DNA of 64,000 nt from assembly GCF_016629665.1 (NCBI RefSeq), contig NZ_JAEPRQ010000003.1, forward strand, positions 1 through 64,000, in the 5' to 3' direction. The notes under the pieces are model-generated. The model was given only the letters and a program-made list of their open reading frames with translations. It was not told the DNA's origin and ran no database searches. The position numbers and the translations under genes were made by a program. Numbering within the stretch: position 1 is the stretch's first letter; each line of letters opens with the position of its first letter. The stretch is from Paracoccus caeni (GTDB lineage: Bacteria > Pseudomonadota > Alphaproteobacteria > Rhodobacterales > Rhodobacteraceae). Of the stretch, positions 15,447 through 24,264 are shown piece after piece.

Positions 15447-16697
15447 TTAGCTTAAGTGTGCGGTGGATTCGCGCTGCCAAGCGCTTATGAACCAATCAAT
15501 AAGCTGATTCTTTTTTTGCCAAGGCAACAGTTTCGAATCATTCAATATCCGCGCGGCATCCTGATCGCGGGTTTCGAAGCCCTCGCCAAAAACAAGCATA
15601 GCTCGCGCGAAGATCGTAATTTGCTTAACAGTATTCATTCCATATTTTTTCGCTTCCGCCTGCGCTTTAATCGCGGTGGAAAGGCATAAATTCTGATCTG
15701 CCAGTGGACTATGCTCTTCGTGCAGCGTGCGCGCGAGTTTGATCGTGGCACGGCGCTGCATACGCTTTGTAAAATCCCTGAACTCTTGTGTTGAAACACT
15801 CAGATCGATCGAGCGGGACTCTTTGAACTCGGGCACCACCCAACTTAACAGCCGACCTTGGCAGGCCGAATTTTCGGCGAAGGCCGTAATCGGGTCGCCC
15901 ATGAACTCAACGTTGGTAGGATTAAGACATAGCGGGCTTATGGGTGCAATCAGCATGCCAATCTGTTCGGTGAATCGGGCCAAGAAAGACGAACGCATCG
16001 CCTCCACCATATCAATCAGCACACGAGGATCATAAAACCGAAAGTAGACTGCAGCCTGCTCGTTTTCTGGCGTCCTCAGCATGGTGAACTTCCGCAGGTG
16101 CTTGCGAAGATCATCCATCTCTAAGTTGGTGCAGATCAAGATATAGGAATTGTCCGCGTGCGGACGCGACTGCAGGGCCTGCGCGAATTTCGATCCAGGC
16201 TCCACTAACGCTAACCAAGGTGCAAGGCTTCTACTTTCCGGATTCAACGTACTATAGAGGCATGCGTGGGTAGCGCCTGTGCTAAATAAGACTTTTTGCG
16301 CGTCTGGCCAGCTCACGCCGTCGATGATAGCCCAGACACCGTAACCGGACGTAAGTACCTCTTCCCAGTTTGTTTCGAGCCATGAATTTGTTCGATCAAT
16401 TTGGTGAAAGCCTCCGAACGGAAGAGGCCTGTTTCGGCTTACTCGAGGGATCAGCTCTGCAAGACCATCTTTGTCATTTATTAGCTGCTTCGCATCTTCG
16501 ACGGGGCTGGCTTGAAAGACCGATAGAAGATCATATCCAAGTCGTAAAAGCGTCGTACTAAGGCCGGCTTCATAATCCTCTCGTGAAGCTGCCGACAATA
16601 GCAACAGTCCGCGGGCCTCCTCATGACCGCCAATCCATCGTTGTCGCTCGGCGCTACGAGCGCGCAGATGGCAATCCCCGATCCAAGTGCGTATCAT
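15447..16697 (-). CDS. DUF4123 domain protein (T6SS effector adaptor, Tap/TEC type)
   Basis: A 416-residue protein if started at the ATG at 16697, which overlaps the vgrG stop as ATGA. The DUF4123 domain spans roughly residues 115-260: YGVWAIIDGVSWPDAQ, then HACLYSTLNPESRSLAPWLA, LVEPGSKFAQAL and YFRFYDPRVLIDMV. DUF4123 proteins are chaperones that attach a specific effector to the VgrG C terminus. The C-terminal ~130 residues (RRATIKLARTLHEEH...GMNTVKQITIFARAMLVFGE) form a separate helical domain. The order vgrG, DUF4123, unknown large gene marks the 597-aa product as the cargo. Confidence 0.82.
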   Translation of the reverse strand: MIRTWIGDCHLRARSAERQRWIGGHEEARGLLLLSAASREDYEAGLSTTLLRLGYDLLSVFQASPVEDAKQLINDKDGLAELIPRVSRNRPLPFGGFHQIDRTNSWLETNWEEVLTSGYGVWAIIDGVSWPDAQKVLFSTGATHACLYSTLNPESRSLAPWLALVEPGSKFAQALQSRPHADNSYILICTNLEMDDLRKHLRKFTMLRTPENEQAAVYFRFYDPRVLIDMVEAMRSSFLARFTEQIGMLIAPISPLCLNPTNVEFMGDPITAFAENSACQGRLLSWVVPEFKESRSIDLSVSTQEFRDFTKRMQRRATIKLARTLHEEHSPLADQNLCLSTAIKAQAEAKKYGMNTVKQITIFARAMLVFGEGFETRDQDAARILNDSKLLPWQKKNQLIDWFISAWQRESTAHLS

Positions 16698-18649
16698 TGC
16701 TCCGCACCGGCAATGTTGGGACAATGGCTGACAAAAGGCGAGCCCTCGCCTGCGGCCGCCCGTAGCACGGCAGGAACCGCCGGAATTGCAGCCGCGCCCG
16801 GTGACGCGGAGCCCACATTCAGAACTGGCGCGACATCAACCCTGCCACCTTGCAGCACAACGGCTGCGCCCCCTGCGACAAGCGTGATCTTGGTTGCATC
16901 TATGACTAACTCACCCTCGGCCTTAAGCGTAAAGTTTCCGCCCGTTCGCGTAGCAAAGGTCCCAGCCACGTCAATACTGCGATCACCGCCAGTCTTCTCG
17001 CGGAACGCGCCTTCCACCGTCAGGTCTTGCATACCGTCAACGGTCTCGACGCGATCGGCCGCGATTGCAACCAGCGAGTTGTTCCCGATGCTGACGTTGT
17101 CATCATATTCGACCCGGAGCTGGCGCGAATTGCTAACGTGCAAATCAAAGTTCTTTTGGGCATGGAGGTAAATAAACTCCTCGCCGGACTTGTCTTCGAA
17201 GGTTAGCTCATTGAATCCCTGACCTTGATAGCTGTTCGTCTTGAAGACTGAGCGTGATTTGTTCGCAGGCAGCGCTGTTGGGGGTGGGTTCCGTCCATTA
17301 TAGACACACCCCGTGACCAACGGCTTATCTGGATCGCCTTCCAGGAACTCGACCACGACCTCCATGCCGATCCTTGGGATGACCATGCCGCCCCAGCCTG
17401 CGCCGGCCCAGTTCTGGCTGACCCGGCAGCGCATTGAGTGGACGGCGTCAAGGTCCCAGTGGAATCGAACCAAAATCCGGCCATATTCGTCGCAGTCGAT
17501 CTCAGCATCGCCGACGACCACCGCGGTCTGTGGCCCCTGTACTATCGGCACATGCGTCTTGCGGGGCGGCGCCATTGGCGTAGTGTCTGGCATCAACGTG
17601 TAACTGCTGGTGAAAGAATAGCCGTCGCTGCCTTGCCCGCCAGTGCCATAGGCCTCGCTGACGAAGTGCTGTCTGGCCGAGAGACACAGATAACTTTCGC
17701 CGGTGCCGGGGATCTTGTCGCCCGCTAGCGTGACCCGCTTGCCAGCCCGCAGGCTGAGGCAGTCGCCGACCGCGCGATTGCGTCGGTCTCCCCCGCGCTC
17801 CTGATGGGTGCGCAGCCCTGCCACAATCTTGCCCACGTCCTGCACCAGGTAATCGCCCGGATAATCGAAGCTCTCGATCTGGCCTTGCGCATAGGCCGCA
17901 TCACCCAAACGATCAACTTCCATCGCCTGATTAGGCTTCTTGAAGTCATAGTCGGTGAGACGGATCGCCCCGGTGGTGATGTTGCGCTCTGGCGTCCAGT
18001 CCCAGAAATGCTCGCCTTCCGCCTGATGGTGCCCATCATAGCTTTTGTAGGGGCGCGTACCGATCGTCTCATGGGCGAGCACATCGTCGGTCAGCACCAG
18101 AGTGTGGCTTCCCATAGTGTGGCGAAAATGGAAGCTGACCCCGTGCCGCTCCAGCTGGCGACGAGCGAAGTCCAGATCGCTTTCGCGATACTGCACGGTG
18201 TATTCAATGACCGGATAGTCATGCGAAAGCTGCACATCCAATGCCGGATCACCGAGTTGGGCATAGTCCTTCAGCAGTTCCTCAAGGATCTGTACTACGG
18301 TTTTGTTGTGGAAAATGCGCTGATTGCGCCGCCGCCCCGCCAGCCAGAACCACGGACGCAGCACCAGATCGTAGCGGTGGCCGTTCTCACCAACACCGGC
18401 CCAACGGGCCTGTGTCACAATGCCGTCGAAATGCTGCGCACCCTCGCGGCCTTCGATCTCAACCGTCGCATGGGTGCCGATCAGCGCGTCGAAATCCAAG
18501 TCATCGCAGACTGCCAGTGCCTCGACCTGATATTCAAACAGATCGTTGAGGTGGTCCGTGCCGTCAAAGCGCAGCAGCGACAAAACGTTAGGCCCAAGCT
18601 CGGTAGTCAGGCGGCCAAGGCGTTCGGACTGGCGAAGGGGCGCATTCAT
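16694..18649 (-). CDS. vgrG: T6SS spike protein VgrG (module 1)
   Basis: A 651-residue VgrG. The N-terminal gp27-like part begins LLRFDGTDHLNDLFEYQVEA and includes YTVQYRESDLDFARRQLERH near residues 150-169. The gp5-like OB domain carries IDCDEYGRILVRFHWD (384-399) and SQNWAGAGWGGMVIPRIG (411-428). A needle-like beta-helix with repeated G-x-N and T-V-x-G turns follows, with a C-terminal tail rich in Ala, Val and Pro that probably docks the DUF4123/effector complex. Over the first ~452 residues it is nearly the same as the VgrG at 27244-29307; beyond that the two share little. It heads a five-gene minus-strand module. Confidence 0.95.
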   Translation of the reverse strand: MNAPLRQSERLGRLTTELGPNVLSLLRFDGTDHLNDLFEYQVEALAVCDDLDFDALIGTHATVEIEGREGAQHFDGIVTQARWAGVGENGHRYDLVLRPWFWLAGRRRNQRIFHNKTVVQILEELLKDYAQLGDPALDVQLSHDYPVIEYTVQYRESDLDFARRQLERHGVSFHFRHTMGSHTLVLTDDVLAHETIGTRPYKSYDGHHQAEGEHFWDWTPERNITTGAIRLTDYDFKKPNQAMEVDRLGDAAYAQGQIESFDYPGDYLVQDVGKIVAGLRTHQERGGDRRNRAVGDCLSLRAGKRVTLAGDKIPGTGESYLCLSARQHFVSEAYGTGGQGSDGYSFTSSYTLMPDTTPMAPPRKTHVPIVQGPQTAVVVGDAEIDCDEYGRILVRFHWDLDAVHSMRCRVSQNWAGAGWGGMVIPRIGMEVVVEFLEGDPDKPLVTGCVYNGRNPPPTALPANKSRSVFKTNSYQGQGFNELTFEDKSGEEFIYLHAQKNFDLHVSNSRQLRVEYDDNVSIGNNSLVAIAADRVETVDGMQDLTVEGAFREKTGGDRSIDVAGTFATRTGGNFTLKAEGELVIDATKITLVAGGAAVVLQGGRVDVAPVLNVGSASPGAAAIPAVPAVLRAAAGEGSPFVSHCPNIAGAEQ

Positions 18650-19022
18650 AAAGGCAGCTCCAAGGAAATGTAGGTATACAATTGGTCAGTGAATAAACTC
18701 CGTCTGCAACTTGGTAAACCTTGACTTTCCGTAACCCTATCAAAAAATACGAACACAATTGTACATTTTTCGGTCGCGGCGTCGGTTAAGCTTGTCCATC
18801 GGTTCTATTGCGAACTTGAGCTGAATCAGCAGGTTGATGGCTTCACACAACAAGAAAATTTAAGAATCAAAGCGACCTCTGACCGCCCTCCTTTGCATCT
18901 GGATAGGGCGGCCCGTTTCTTCTTCCACTCGCAAAGTCAGCCGTGTAGATAATTTCACATTCAGCCGTTTACTGGTTGCAACTTTCATGGCGGAGGTATA
19001 CTATCGCGCTGCAAGCGTGTGC

Positions 19023-19062
19023 GCGATTCGATCTTGACAGGCCGAATCGCTCCCGCCATGAT
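19023..19062 (+). promoter_or_regulatory. Promoter with inverted-repeat operator upstream of the small HTH gene
   Basis: TTGACA (19034-19039) is followed after 17 bp by CATGAT (19057-19062), a passable -35/-10 pair. A perfect 8-bp inverted repeat, GCGATTCG (19023-19030) and CGAATCGC (19043-19050), brackets the -35 box, and a further GATTCGCG lies downstream. This layout suits repression by the HTH protein encoded from 19096. The rest of the 446-bp intergenic stretch from 18650 must also contain the vgrG promoter; no gene was recognised in it. Confidence 0.5.
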
Positions 19063-19095
19063 TCGCGTGTGATATCGCAACATGGGAACACACGC

Positions 19096-19329
19096 GTGAA
19101 AACGAGCCCCCAGGTCGAATTCCTGAAAGCGAGCCTTCGTGTCTCAGGCTCTTCCTTTGCCGCCATTGCCAAAGAGGTCGGCCTATCTCGCTCAGGCGTC
19201 TCCCGTGCGGTTAGATCACGTTCTCACACATCCCGATGCAATATTGCGATCGCAGAGAAGCTAGGTGTCGATGTAGCTGACCTCTGGAGCTTTCACCAAG
19301 GAGGCGGCCATGACCTGAGCAAAAGGTAA
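19096..19329 (+). CDS. Small Nlp/Ner-like helix-turn-helix regulator
   Basis: A 77-residue protein from a GTG at 19096; the longer frame from 18976 would run through the promoter. FLKASLRVSGSSFAAIAKEV, then GLSRSGVSRAVRSRS, form an HTH like those of phage Ner and Nlp regulators. The region NIAIAEKLGVDVADLWSFH matches the usual C-terminal helix. Ner/Nlp proteins are short DNA-binding repressors found in mobile elements. It lies between vgrG and tnpC, the only plus-strand gene between the T6SS module and the transposase. Autoregulation through the inverted repeat just upstream is likely but inferred. Confidence 0.7.
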   Translation: MKTSPQVEFLKASLRVSGSSFAAIAKEVGLSRSGVSRAVRSRSHTSRCNIAIAEKLGVDVADLWSFHQGGGHDLSKR

Positions 19330-19514
19330 GGGCTGAAAAGGTTGAAGCCTCAGGCTCCACACCCGAGGCTTCGTGAAAATCGTTTTACACCGCGATTTTC
19401 CTTATCATCCCATCGATCAAGCAAATTGTCAACGTCGGCGTGCTGCTGAAGTGCGCTGACCGATCTTGCATAAATTTCAATGGAATGAGGCGCACCGCGA
19501 TCCGCGGGCGAACA

Positions 19515-21164
19515 ATGATGCATGACGTAATAGATACAATGCGTGCCGACCTTGAAGCGGCACTGGGGCAGCCAGTGACCAAAGACCTGATTGATCAGGT
19601 GCTGGTGTTGGTAACGAAGCTTGGCGCGGAGATCAGGCGCCTCTCGGCGAGGGCGACACACCTTTCAGCCGAGTTGAAGGCAGCAAAGAAGGCTCTGGGC
19701 AAAGCAAAGCGCATGCTCTTCAGCCCTTCGGCTGATCGCGACCCCACAGATGACGAGCCTCCAAATCAGACTCCAGACGAGGGTGAGACAACGCCTGACA
19801 CATCTGAAAAGCCTGTTCCAGGTGACAATCCGGCATCAGAGGTGCCCAAGCGCAAGCCCAGCTATACTGGAGGTCGAGGTAAAAAGAATTGGGGCGACGG
19901 CGTGGAGTATCGCGAGGTTCTCCATGAGACGCCAGACAAACGTTGCCCCTGTCGCTGCGGCGGTGACTTTCGCGGATACGATGATCACGAGGTGGCCGAA
20001 GTCGAGCCAGCGCGATACTATGTTGTGGTTCACAGGTATGCCAAATATCGGTGCAGATTACAGAACCGTATCGTTGGCACACCGTTCGAGCAAAAGATCA
20101 TTCGGAACACGGGGATGAGCACGAGCTTTCTGGCACAGCTGATCACCCTGAGGTTCAGCTGGTACCTCCCCTGGCACCGCCAGCAGGAAATCATGCGTCA
20201 GCAAGGGATGCGGTTTCACAGATCGACGATGGCCCGCTGGACGGGACGCGTCGCTCACTCAAAGCTGCGTCCGATCTACGATCTGCTGATGGAAAACCTG
20301 CTTTCTGTCTCTCTGCGACTGTTCATGGATGAAACGCCCGTTGATCAGCTATCGCCGGGCTCAGGGAAGACCAAAAAGATCCAGATGTTTGCGCTGCATC
20401 GTGACGACAGGAGCTTCTCAGGAAATCTGCCGCCCGGCACCGCATATCTTTATCGGCAGACGCGCGAGATGACACATGTTCATGATGCCCTCAAAGACCG
20501 CCAACTCATTGTCCATCACGATGGCCATCGGATCTACGGCCACCTCGGGGAAGTTGGTACCCCATTCGAACAGATTGTCTCGGTCGATTGCTGGGCGCAT
20601 GTCAGACGGCTCTTTATGGATGAGATCAAGGCGGAGAAGGCGCCGCATGCCAAGGAGATCGTCACACTGATCCGTGAGCTTTATGCAATCGAATCCGCCA
20701 TCAATGGCAAAGCACCTTTGGTCCGGGCCTCAGTTCGGCGGAAAGAAAGTCGGCCTGTGCTCGATCGTATCCGCAACCGACTGATGGAACTTGAGAAACA
20801 CTACCTCGGAAAAAGCGACATGCGGAAGGCAATCCGCTATACCCTCACCCGCTGGATTGGTCTGACCCGTTTCGTCGATCATGGCAGGATCGAGCTGGAC
20901 AACAATCCAGTCGAGCGGCAGTTCAAGCATACCATTCTTCTGCGCAATAACGTGTTGTTCATCGGCAGCGAGGAGGGCGGCGAAGCATGGGCCATCCTCG
21001 CGAGCCTCGCCCAGACCTGCAACCTCAACAATATCGACTTCTACCGCTACCTGATGTGGGTCTTCGACGAAATCATCGAGAAAGGCGAGGCTGTTGACTA
21101 TGAGGCGCTCCTTCCCTGGAACGCCCCGAACAGTTGCCGCAACGACCTGCCCAAAGGCACATAG
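19515..21164 (+). CDS. tnpC: IS66 family transposase TnpC
   Basis: A 549-residue DDE transposase of IS66. The N-terminal coiled coil (KLGAEIRRLSARATHLSAEL) leads to the KRMLFSPSADR segment. A zinc-binding part has RCPCRCGGDF and the YAKYRCR strand. Catalytic-core landmarks are LFMDETPVDQL, VSVDCWAHVRRLF and ELDNNPVERQFKHTILLRNN, giving the expected D, D and E residues. Length is normal and the frame intact. tnpA and tnpB are not adjacent; they lie 16 kb upstream on the same strand. It could be the displaced tnpC of that element or a single-transposase (ISBst12-like) element without helpers. The start at 19515 is preferred over an upstream frame at 19440. Confidence 0.9.
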   Translation: MMHDVIDTMRADLEAALGQPVTKDLIDQVLVLVTKLGAEIRRLSARATHLSAELKAAKKALGKAKRMLFSPSADRDPTDDEPPNQTPDEGETTPDTSEKPVPGDNPASEVPKRKPSYTGGRGKKNWGDGVEYREVLHETPDKRCPCRCGGDFRGYDDHEVAEVEPARYYVVVHRYAKYRCRLQNRIVGTPFEQKIIRNTGMSTSFLAQLITLRFSWYLPWHRQQEIMRQQGMRFHRSTMARWTGRVAHSKLRPIYDLLMENLLSVSLRLFMDETPVDQLSPGSGKTKKIQMFALHRDDRSFSGNLPPGTAYLYRQTREMTHVHDALKDRQLIVHHDGHRIYGHLGEVGTPFEQIVSVDCWAHVRRLFMDEIKAEKAPHAKEIVTLIRELYAIESAINGKAPLVRASVRRKESRPVLDRIRNRLMELEKHYLGKSDMRKAIRYTLTRWIGLTRFVDHGRIELDNNPVERQFKHTILLRNNVLFIGSEEGGEAWAILASLAQTCNLNNIDFYRYLMWVFDEIIEKGEAVDYEALLPWNAPNSCRNDLPKGT

Positions 21165-21195
21165 CGGCCAGCCAGACGTGCAGAATATATGTTCA

Positions 21196-21222
21196 CCCCG
21201 CGCCCACGGGAAGGGCGCGGGG
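21196..21222 (+). other. Perfect 10-bp hairpin after tnpC
   Basis: CCCCGCGCCC and GGGCGCGGGG are separated by 7 bases, 32 bp after the tnpC stop. There is no T tract. It may be a transcript-end structure of the transposase gene or part of the element's 3' region. Confidence 0.4.
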
Positions 21223-21467
21223 CACGAACGGCTGCGCGGTTCTCAGAATATGTTTCTGCCGGATGCGGCGATGAGCTAAGTTGCCCTCCGATCCAGCCGC
21301 CAAGGTGCTCGATGCAGACTTCGAGACCGGCGGTGCCGCTTGCTGTCGCATGGCCGTGAATCTGCAATTGCGCTAGTCGTGCGCGCCAATTTGTGGCAGA
21401 AAACAGTACTATCGGAAGGAGAAGCAGCTTCCCGAAAACCCTGTCGCCTGACCTTGGAATCGCCTTG

Positions 21468-21824
21468 ATGAACCTACATCTGCATGGTTGCGTCGATGTA
21501 GGTTCGGCCAACGAGCTCTGCGATCTGGGCGTGACCACGCCGTTTACATTACGCGTAAGCGCCTCCGACGATGCCGAGTTGCAGTTTGATGCGCTCATGC
21601 TGGAGCTTTCAGGTCATATCGAGATCGGCCGCATGACATATGGTGCAGCAATCAAACATCGATTTGTACAGGACGCATTTGAGCGGATGCGAACCGATCA
21701 GTATCGAGATCAGAGCAAGGTCGTTTTTGAACAGACCTATCTCGAAAATTGTTCCCAGGCCGTGCTGCTAAGCAATTACTCACGTGCAGCTGTTTCCTGG
21801 CGACAGTCATCGAAGTCAATGTAG
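21468..21824 (+). CDS. Uncertain open reading frame in a decayed region
   Basis: A 118-residue frame from ATG 21468 that I do not recognise. It contains a protein-like central part (FTLRVSASDDAELQF, then LELSGHIEIGRMTYGAA, then FERMRTDQYRDQSK). The ends look random, and the last ~20 residues may be out of frame. It lies between the tnpC gene and an intact unknown gene. The 300 bp before it and the 140 bp after it hold no recognised gene. It may be a remnant. Confidence 0.25.
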   Translation: MNLHLHGCVDVGSANELCDLGVTTPFTLRVSASDDAELQFDALMLELSGHIEIGRMTYGAAIKHRFVQDAFERMRTDQYRDQSKVVFEQTYLENCSQAVLLSNYSRAAVSWRQSSKSM

Positions 21825-21966
21825 GTGCCGCGAATGGGCTGGATGCCGTGCGGCGTATGATCTCGTTGCGAAGTGGCGCCGTGCCATCGCCTGGCGCGGG
21901 GTTTTTCCTTCCTGATATCGGTTCACTGCTGGCATTCTGGTTGAGCTTGGACGTAAATTATCAGTC

Positions 21967-22692
21967 ATGATGGAATTTCGTGTCCTGCCGGATGATCACG
22001 CTGATCTCAGCCTCTCTCCCCTCTTGCGCGCGGCGCGACTGACCATTGGCTATGCCGATGCGCATGGCGGCATTGGGCTTACAGCAACAAAGGCGTTCAG
22101 GCGTGACTTCGTGCATTGGGCTGTCGAGCATTTTGACTGGCCAGGCCAATCGGCGGCTGAGGTCTTTCGGTACCGGAGATTGATAAACGAGGCGGATTTC
22201 CAGCCGCTGGAACTCCTGCATTTCTTATTGATCCGCCTGCGGCTCGGACGCCACCACAAAGGCAGCTTCAAGGTGAACAATGATGGTCGCATGTTCGCCG
22301 CACAACCGGGCGCGTTGTTTGACCGGCTGATCCCGTCTTTCCTTCTTGCGATGGACCATGCTGCTTATTCCCGGATCGGAGAGCCCGCTCCGGGCAATTG
22401 GAACACTTGGCTGAACGTTATGAACGTCGAAATTGAGAGCGGGATCAGCGAGCGACAGCTTTACGGGGTGTTTTACGGAGACGGTCCAGATTGGGATAAC
22501 GACGGTTGGCGCCAGATTGCCGCGTTCAGCGCATGTGTCCTGAAACCCCTCGAATGGTCTGGACTGATCGCCATGCAGGAAGCGCGTGAGCCGAACGGGC
22601 GGCCCGCCCATATGATCTTCAAGACCCCGCTTTGGCAATCCGTGCTCAGGCTTGACACCGATGACATGGTTCGGCCCGCAATACGTCATTAA
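21967..22692 (+). CDS. Conserved-looking protein of unknown function
   Basis: A 241-residue soluble protein with a balanced composition. It has a regular alternation of helices such as AFRRDFVHWAVEHFDWPGQS, LINEADFQPLELLHFLLI and LPLG-like turns, and it ends LWQSVLRLDTDDMV. The pattern (LPDDHADL start, GIGLTATKAF, then a long helical body) recalls uncharacterised proteins of alphaproteobacterial plasmids and islands. No catalytic motif or membrane segment is seen. It starts ATGATG with no strong ribosome site. It is probably a real, intact cargo gene because the frame is long and low-complexity sequence is absent. Confidence 0.55.
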   Translation: MMEFRVLPDDHADLSLSPLLRAARLTIGYADAHGGIGLTATKAFRRDFVHWAVEHFDWPGQSAAEVFRYRRLINEADFQPLELLHFLLIRLRLGRHHKGSFKVNNDGRMFAAQPGALFDRLIPSFLLAMDHAAYSRIGEPAPGNWNTWLNVMNVEIESGISERQLYGVFYGDGPDWDNDGWRQIAAFSACVLKPLEWSGLIAMQEAREPNGRPAHMIFKTPLWQSVLRLDTDDMVRPAIRH

Positions 22693-23056
22693 CCGTGAGC
22701 GTGCGTATGTGGTGGCCGTGGGGGGCCATCTGCGACCATTGAAGCTAAATGCGGCATGGACATTCGCTATGTGTGGCAGCAATCAGGAGATTGGTTATAG
22801 GCTGGGTCAACAAGCTGGACGGCGCAATTTACGGGCTCCTGGTCGCGCCCAATACAGCATAAGCGAAGAGGCCTTAGCGGACGGTCGGGCACCGCCTAAA
22901 GTGGAATAAGCGAGACGCAAGGATCGAGCGTCAGCCTGTGGAAAAGTCCGGCAGGCGACACCGGGGCCTCCGAACGCACTGTTCCGATTGGGTATTTGGA
23001 CTTGCACCCAACACACCCCTGTCAGAAAACCGATTTAGATTATCCAGAGGTGACAT
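22693..23056. other. Intergenic stretch without a recognised gene
   Basis: 364 bp between the 241-aa gene and the lipoprotein gene. Frames here are short and mutually overlapping. Nothing with a family signature, terminator or repeat was seen. Confidence 0.4.
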
Positions 23057-23887
23057 ATGAACAAATCCATTTCAGCCGCACTCATAATTTCGTCCTTGCT
23101 GCTTTCCGGCTGCAAGTCTGCTCTCTCCGAGACAACTGACGCGCAGCTTCTACAACTGGTTGGGATGACGAGATCGGAGGGGCAACCAGCCCAGATCACA
23201 CCACGCATGATCGAATGCGTCGAGCTTCTCTCGAACGCGAGGGCAGAGGTATACAAGGACATGCCGGAAGAGATTTCAGGAGTGATCAAGACCGAATGCC
23301 GCAAAGACCTCCAAGCGCGCCTCGACGATACTTCCCTGAATCCGACCGGCCTATCCCTGTCTGATTTTGAGAGCGAAGAAATGCTCCAGCGAGTCGAAGC
23401 TCTGCGCGATACGCAAGCCAATGCTTTAGAAACCTATCGCGAGGAACGGGAGGCCGCACGTAGAGAAGCCGAAGAGCAGGAGCGGAAGGCGCGACAGGAT
23501 CTGGTTACAGCTCAGATTGCTGAGGCCAAGCAGGCTATTCCTGTTCTAAAGGCTGGCCTGCAGGAACGAATTGATCGCCTTGCACCTGCCTGCGCCTTAT
23601 TGCTTAAAACGCGGGGCGAGCTCGAGATGCAAAATTGGGAACACAGGCTTCTTCTGGATCAACCGCACTGGTTCTGTTTCCAAGATCCAGTTCTGGGGTC
23701 GGAATCCTATGAGATCGCTAATTTTGCAGACCATCTAGCACAAGTCGAGGAGATGATCGCGCAGGATCAGGTGCAGCGTGCGTCGATCTGGGAAATACCG
23801 AGCTTCGACTTTGATACGATAGATGAACAGATTGACGTCATCATAGCTGATGAAAAGAAAATCAGGGCGGCACTATCCGCAGAATAG
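23057..23887 (+). CDS. Lipoprotein with coiled-coil middle
   Basis: A 276-residue protein starting ATG after GAGGTGACAT. A lipoprotein signal is clear: KSISAALIISSLLLSGC, with the acylated Cys at residue 19 in an LSGC lipobox. The middle (about 110-190) is a charged coiled coil with EREAARREAEEQERKAR. The C-terminal part contains a few aromatic residues (HWFCFQDPVLG). It should sit in the outer or inner membrane facing the periplasm. The family is not recognised. Neighbours are unknown genes and an RNA ligase, so context does not suggest a job. Confidence 0.7.
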   Translation: MNKSISAALIISSLLLSGCKSALSETTDAQLLQLVGMTRSEGQPAQITPRMIECVELLSNARAEVYKDMPEEISGVIKTECRKDLQARLDDTSLNPTGLSLSDFESEEMLQRVEALRDTQANALETYREEREAARREAEEQERKARQDLVTAQIAEAKQAIPVLKAGLQERIDRLAPACALLLKTRGELEMQNWEHRLLLDQPHWFCFQDPVLGSESYEIANFADHLAQVEEMIAQDQVQRASIWEIPSFDFDTIDEQIDVIIADEKKIRAALSAE

Positions 23888-24264
23888 CCATCGTGCGAAG
23901 AAAAGATGGGATGATCGGGGGGCGCCCCGCTGCTTCTGCGGTGGGTCACAGGTCGGCGGTTATCCCGTTATTTGCATCGAGACGCGGCATATGAAGGTAG
24001 CGCTCTCCGCACATGGGCAGGCAATTCCGAGGCGGGCTTGAACGCGCCTCTCGACGCAGTTCGCAAAAAAGATTGGGATGCCTCTCCTTCCGAACCCATC
24101 ATGAAGCGGCCTGAGGCCGACTTCGAAGAGAAGCAAGACACCTGCCGTGATTGACCGCGAGGCGCGGGAGATAGTCATCGATCAAAAAAACCAACCCGCG
24201 AACCGGGCTGATGCTTGATGTGAGCCCATAGCTGCCACTCAGCCATGTGTGCTATTACGTTGCC
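23888..24264. other. Intergenic stretch without a recognised gene
   Basis: 377 bp between the lipoprotein and RNA ligase genes. Small frames present on both strands lack ribosome sites and family features. I see nothing else in it. Confidence 0.4.

Noticed and set aside
21553..21560. GTAAGCGCC inside 21.5 kb as another IS66 left end
   Set aside because: It matches only the first seven bases and the following sequence differs from the left ends at 186 and 2224; no duplication partner was seen.
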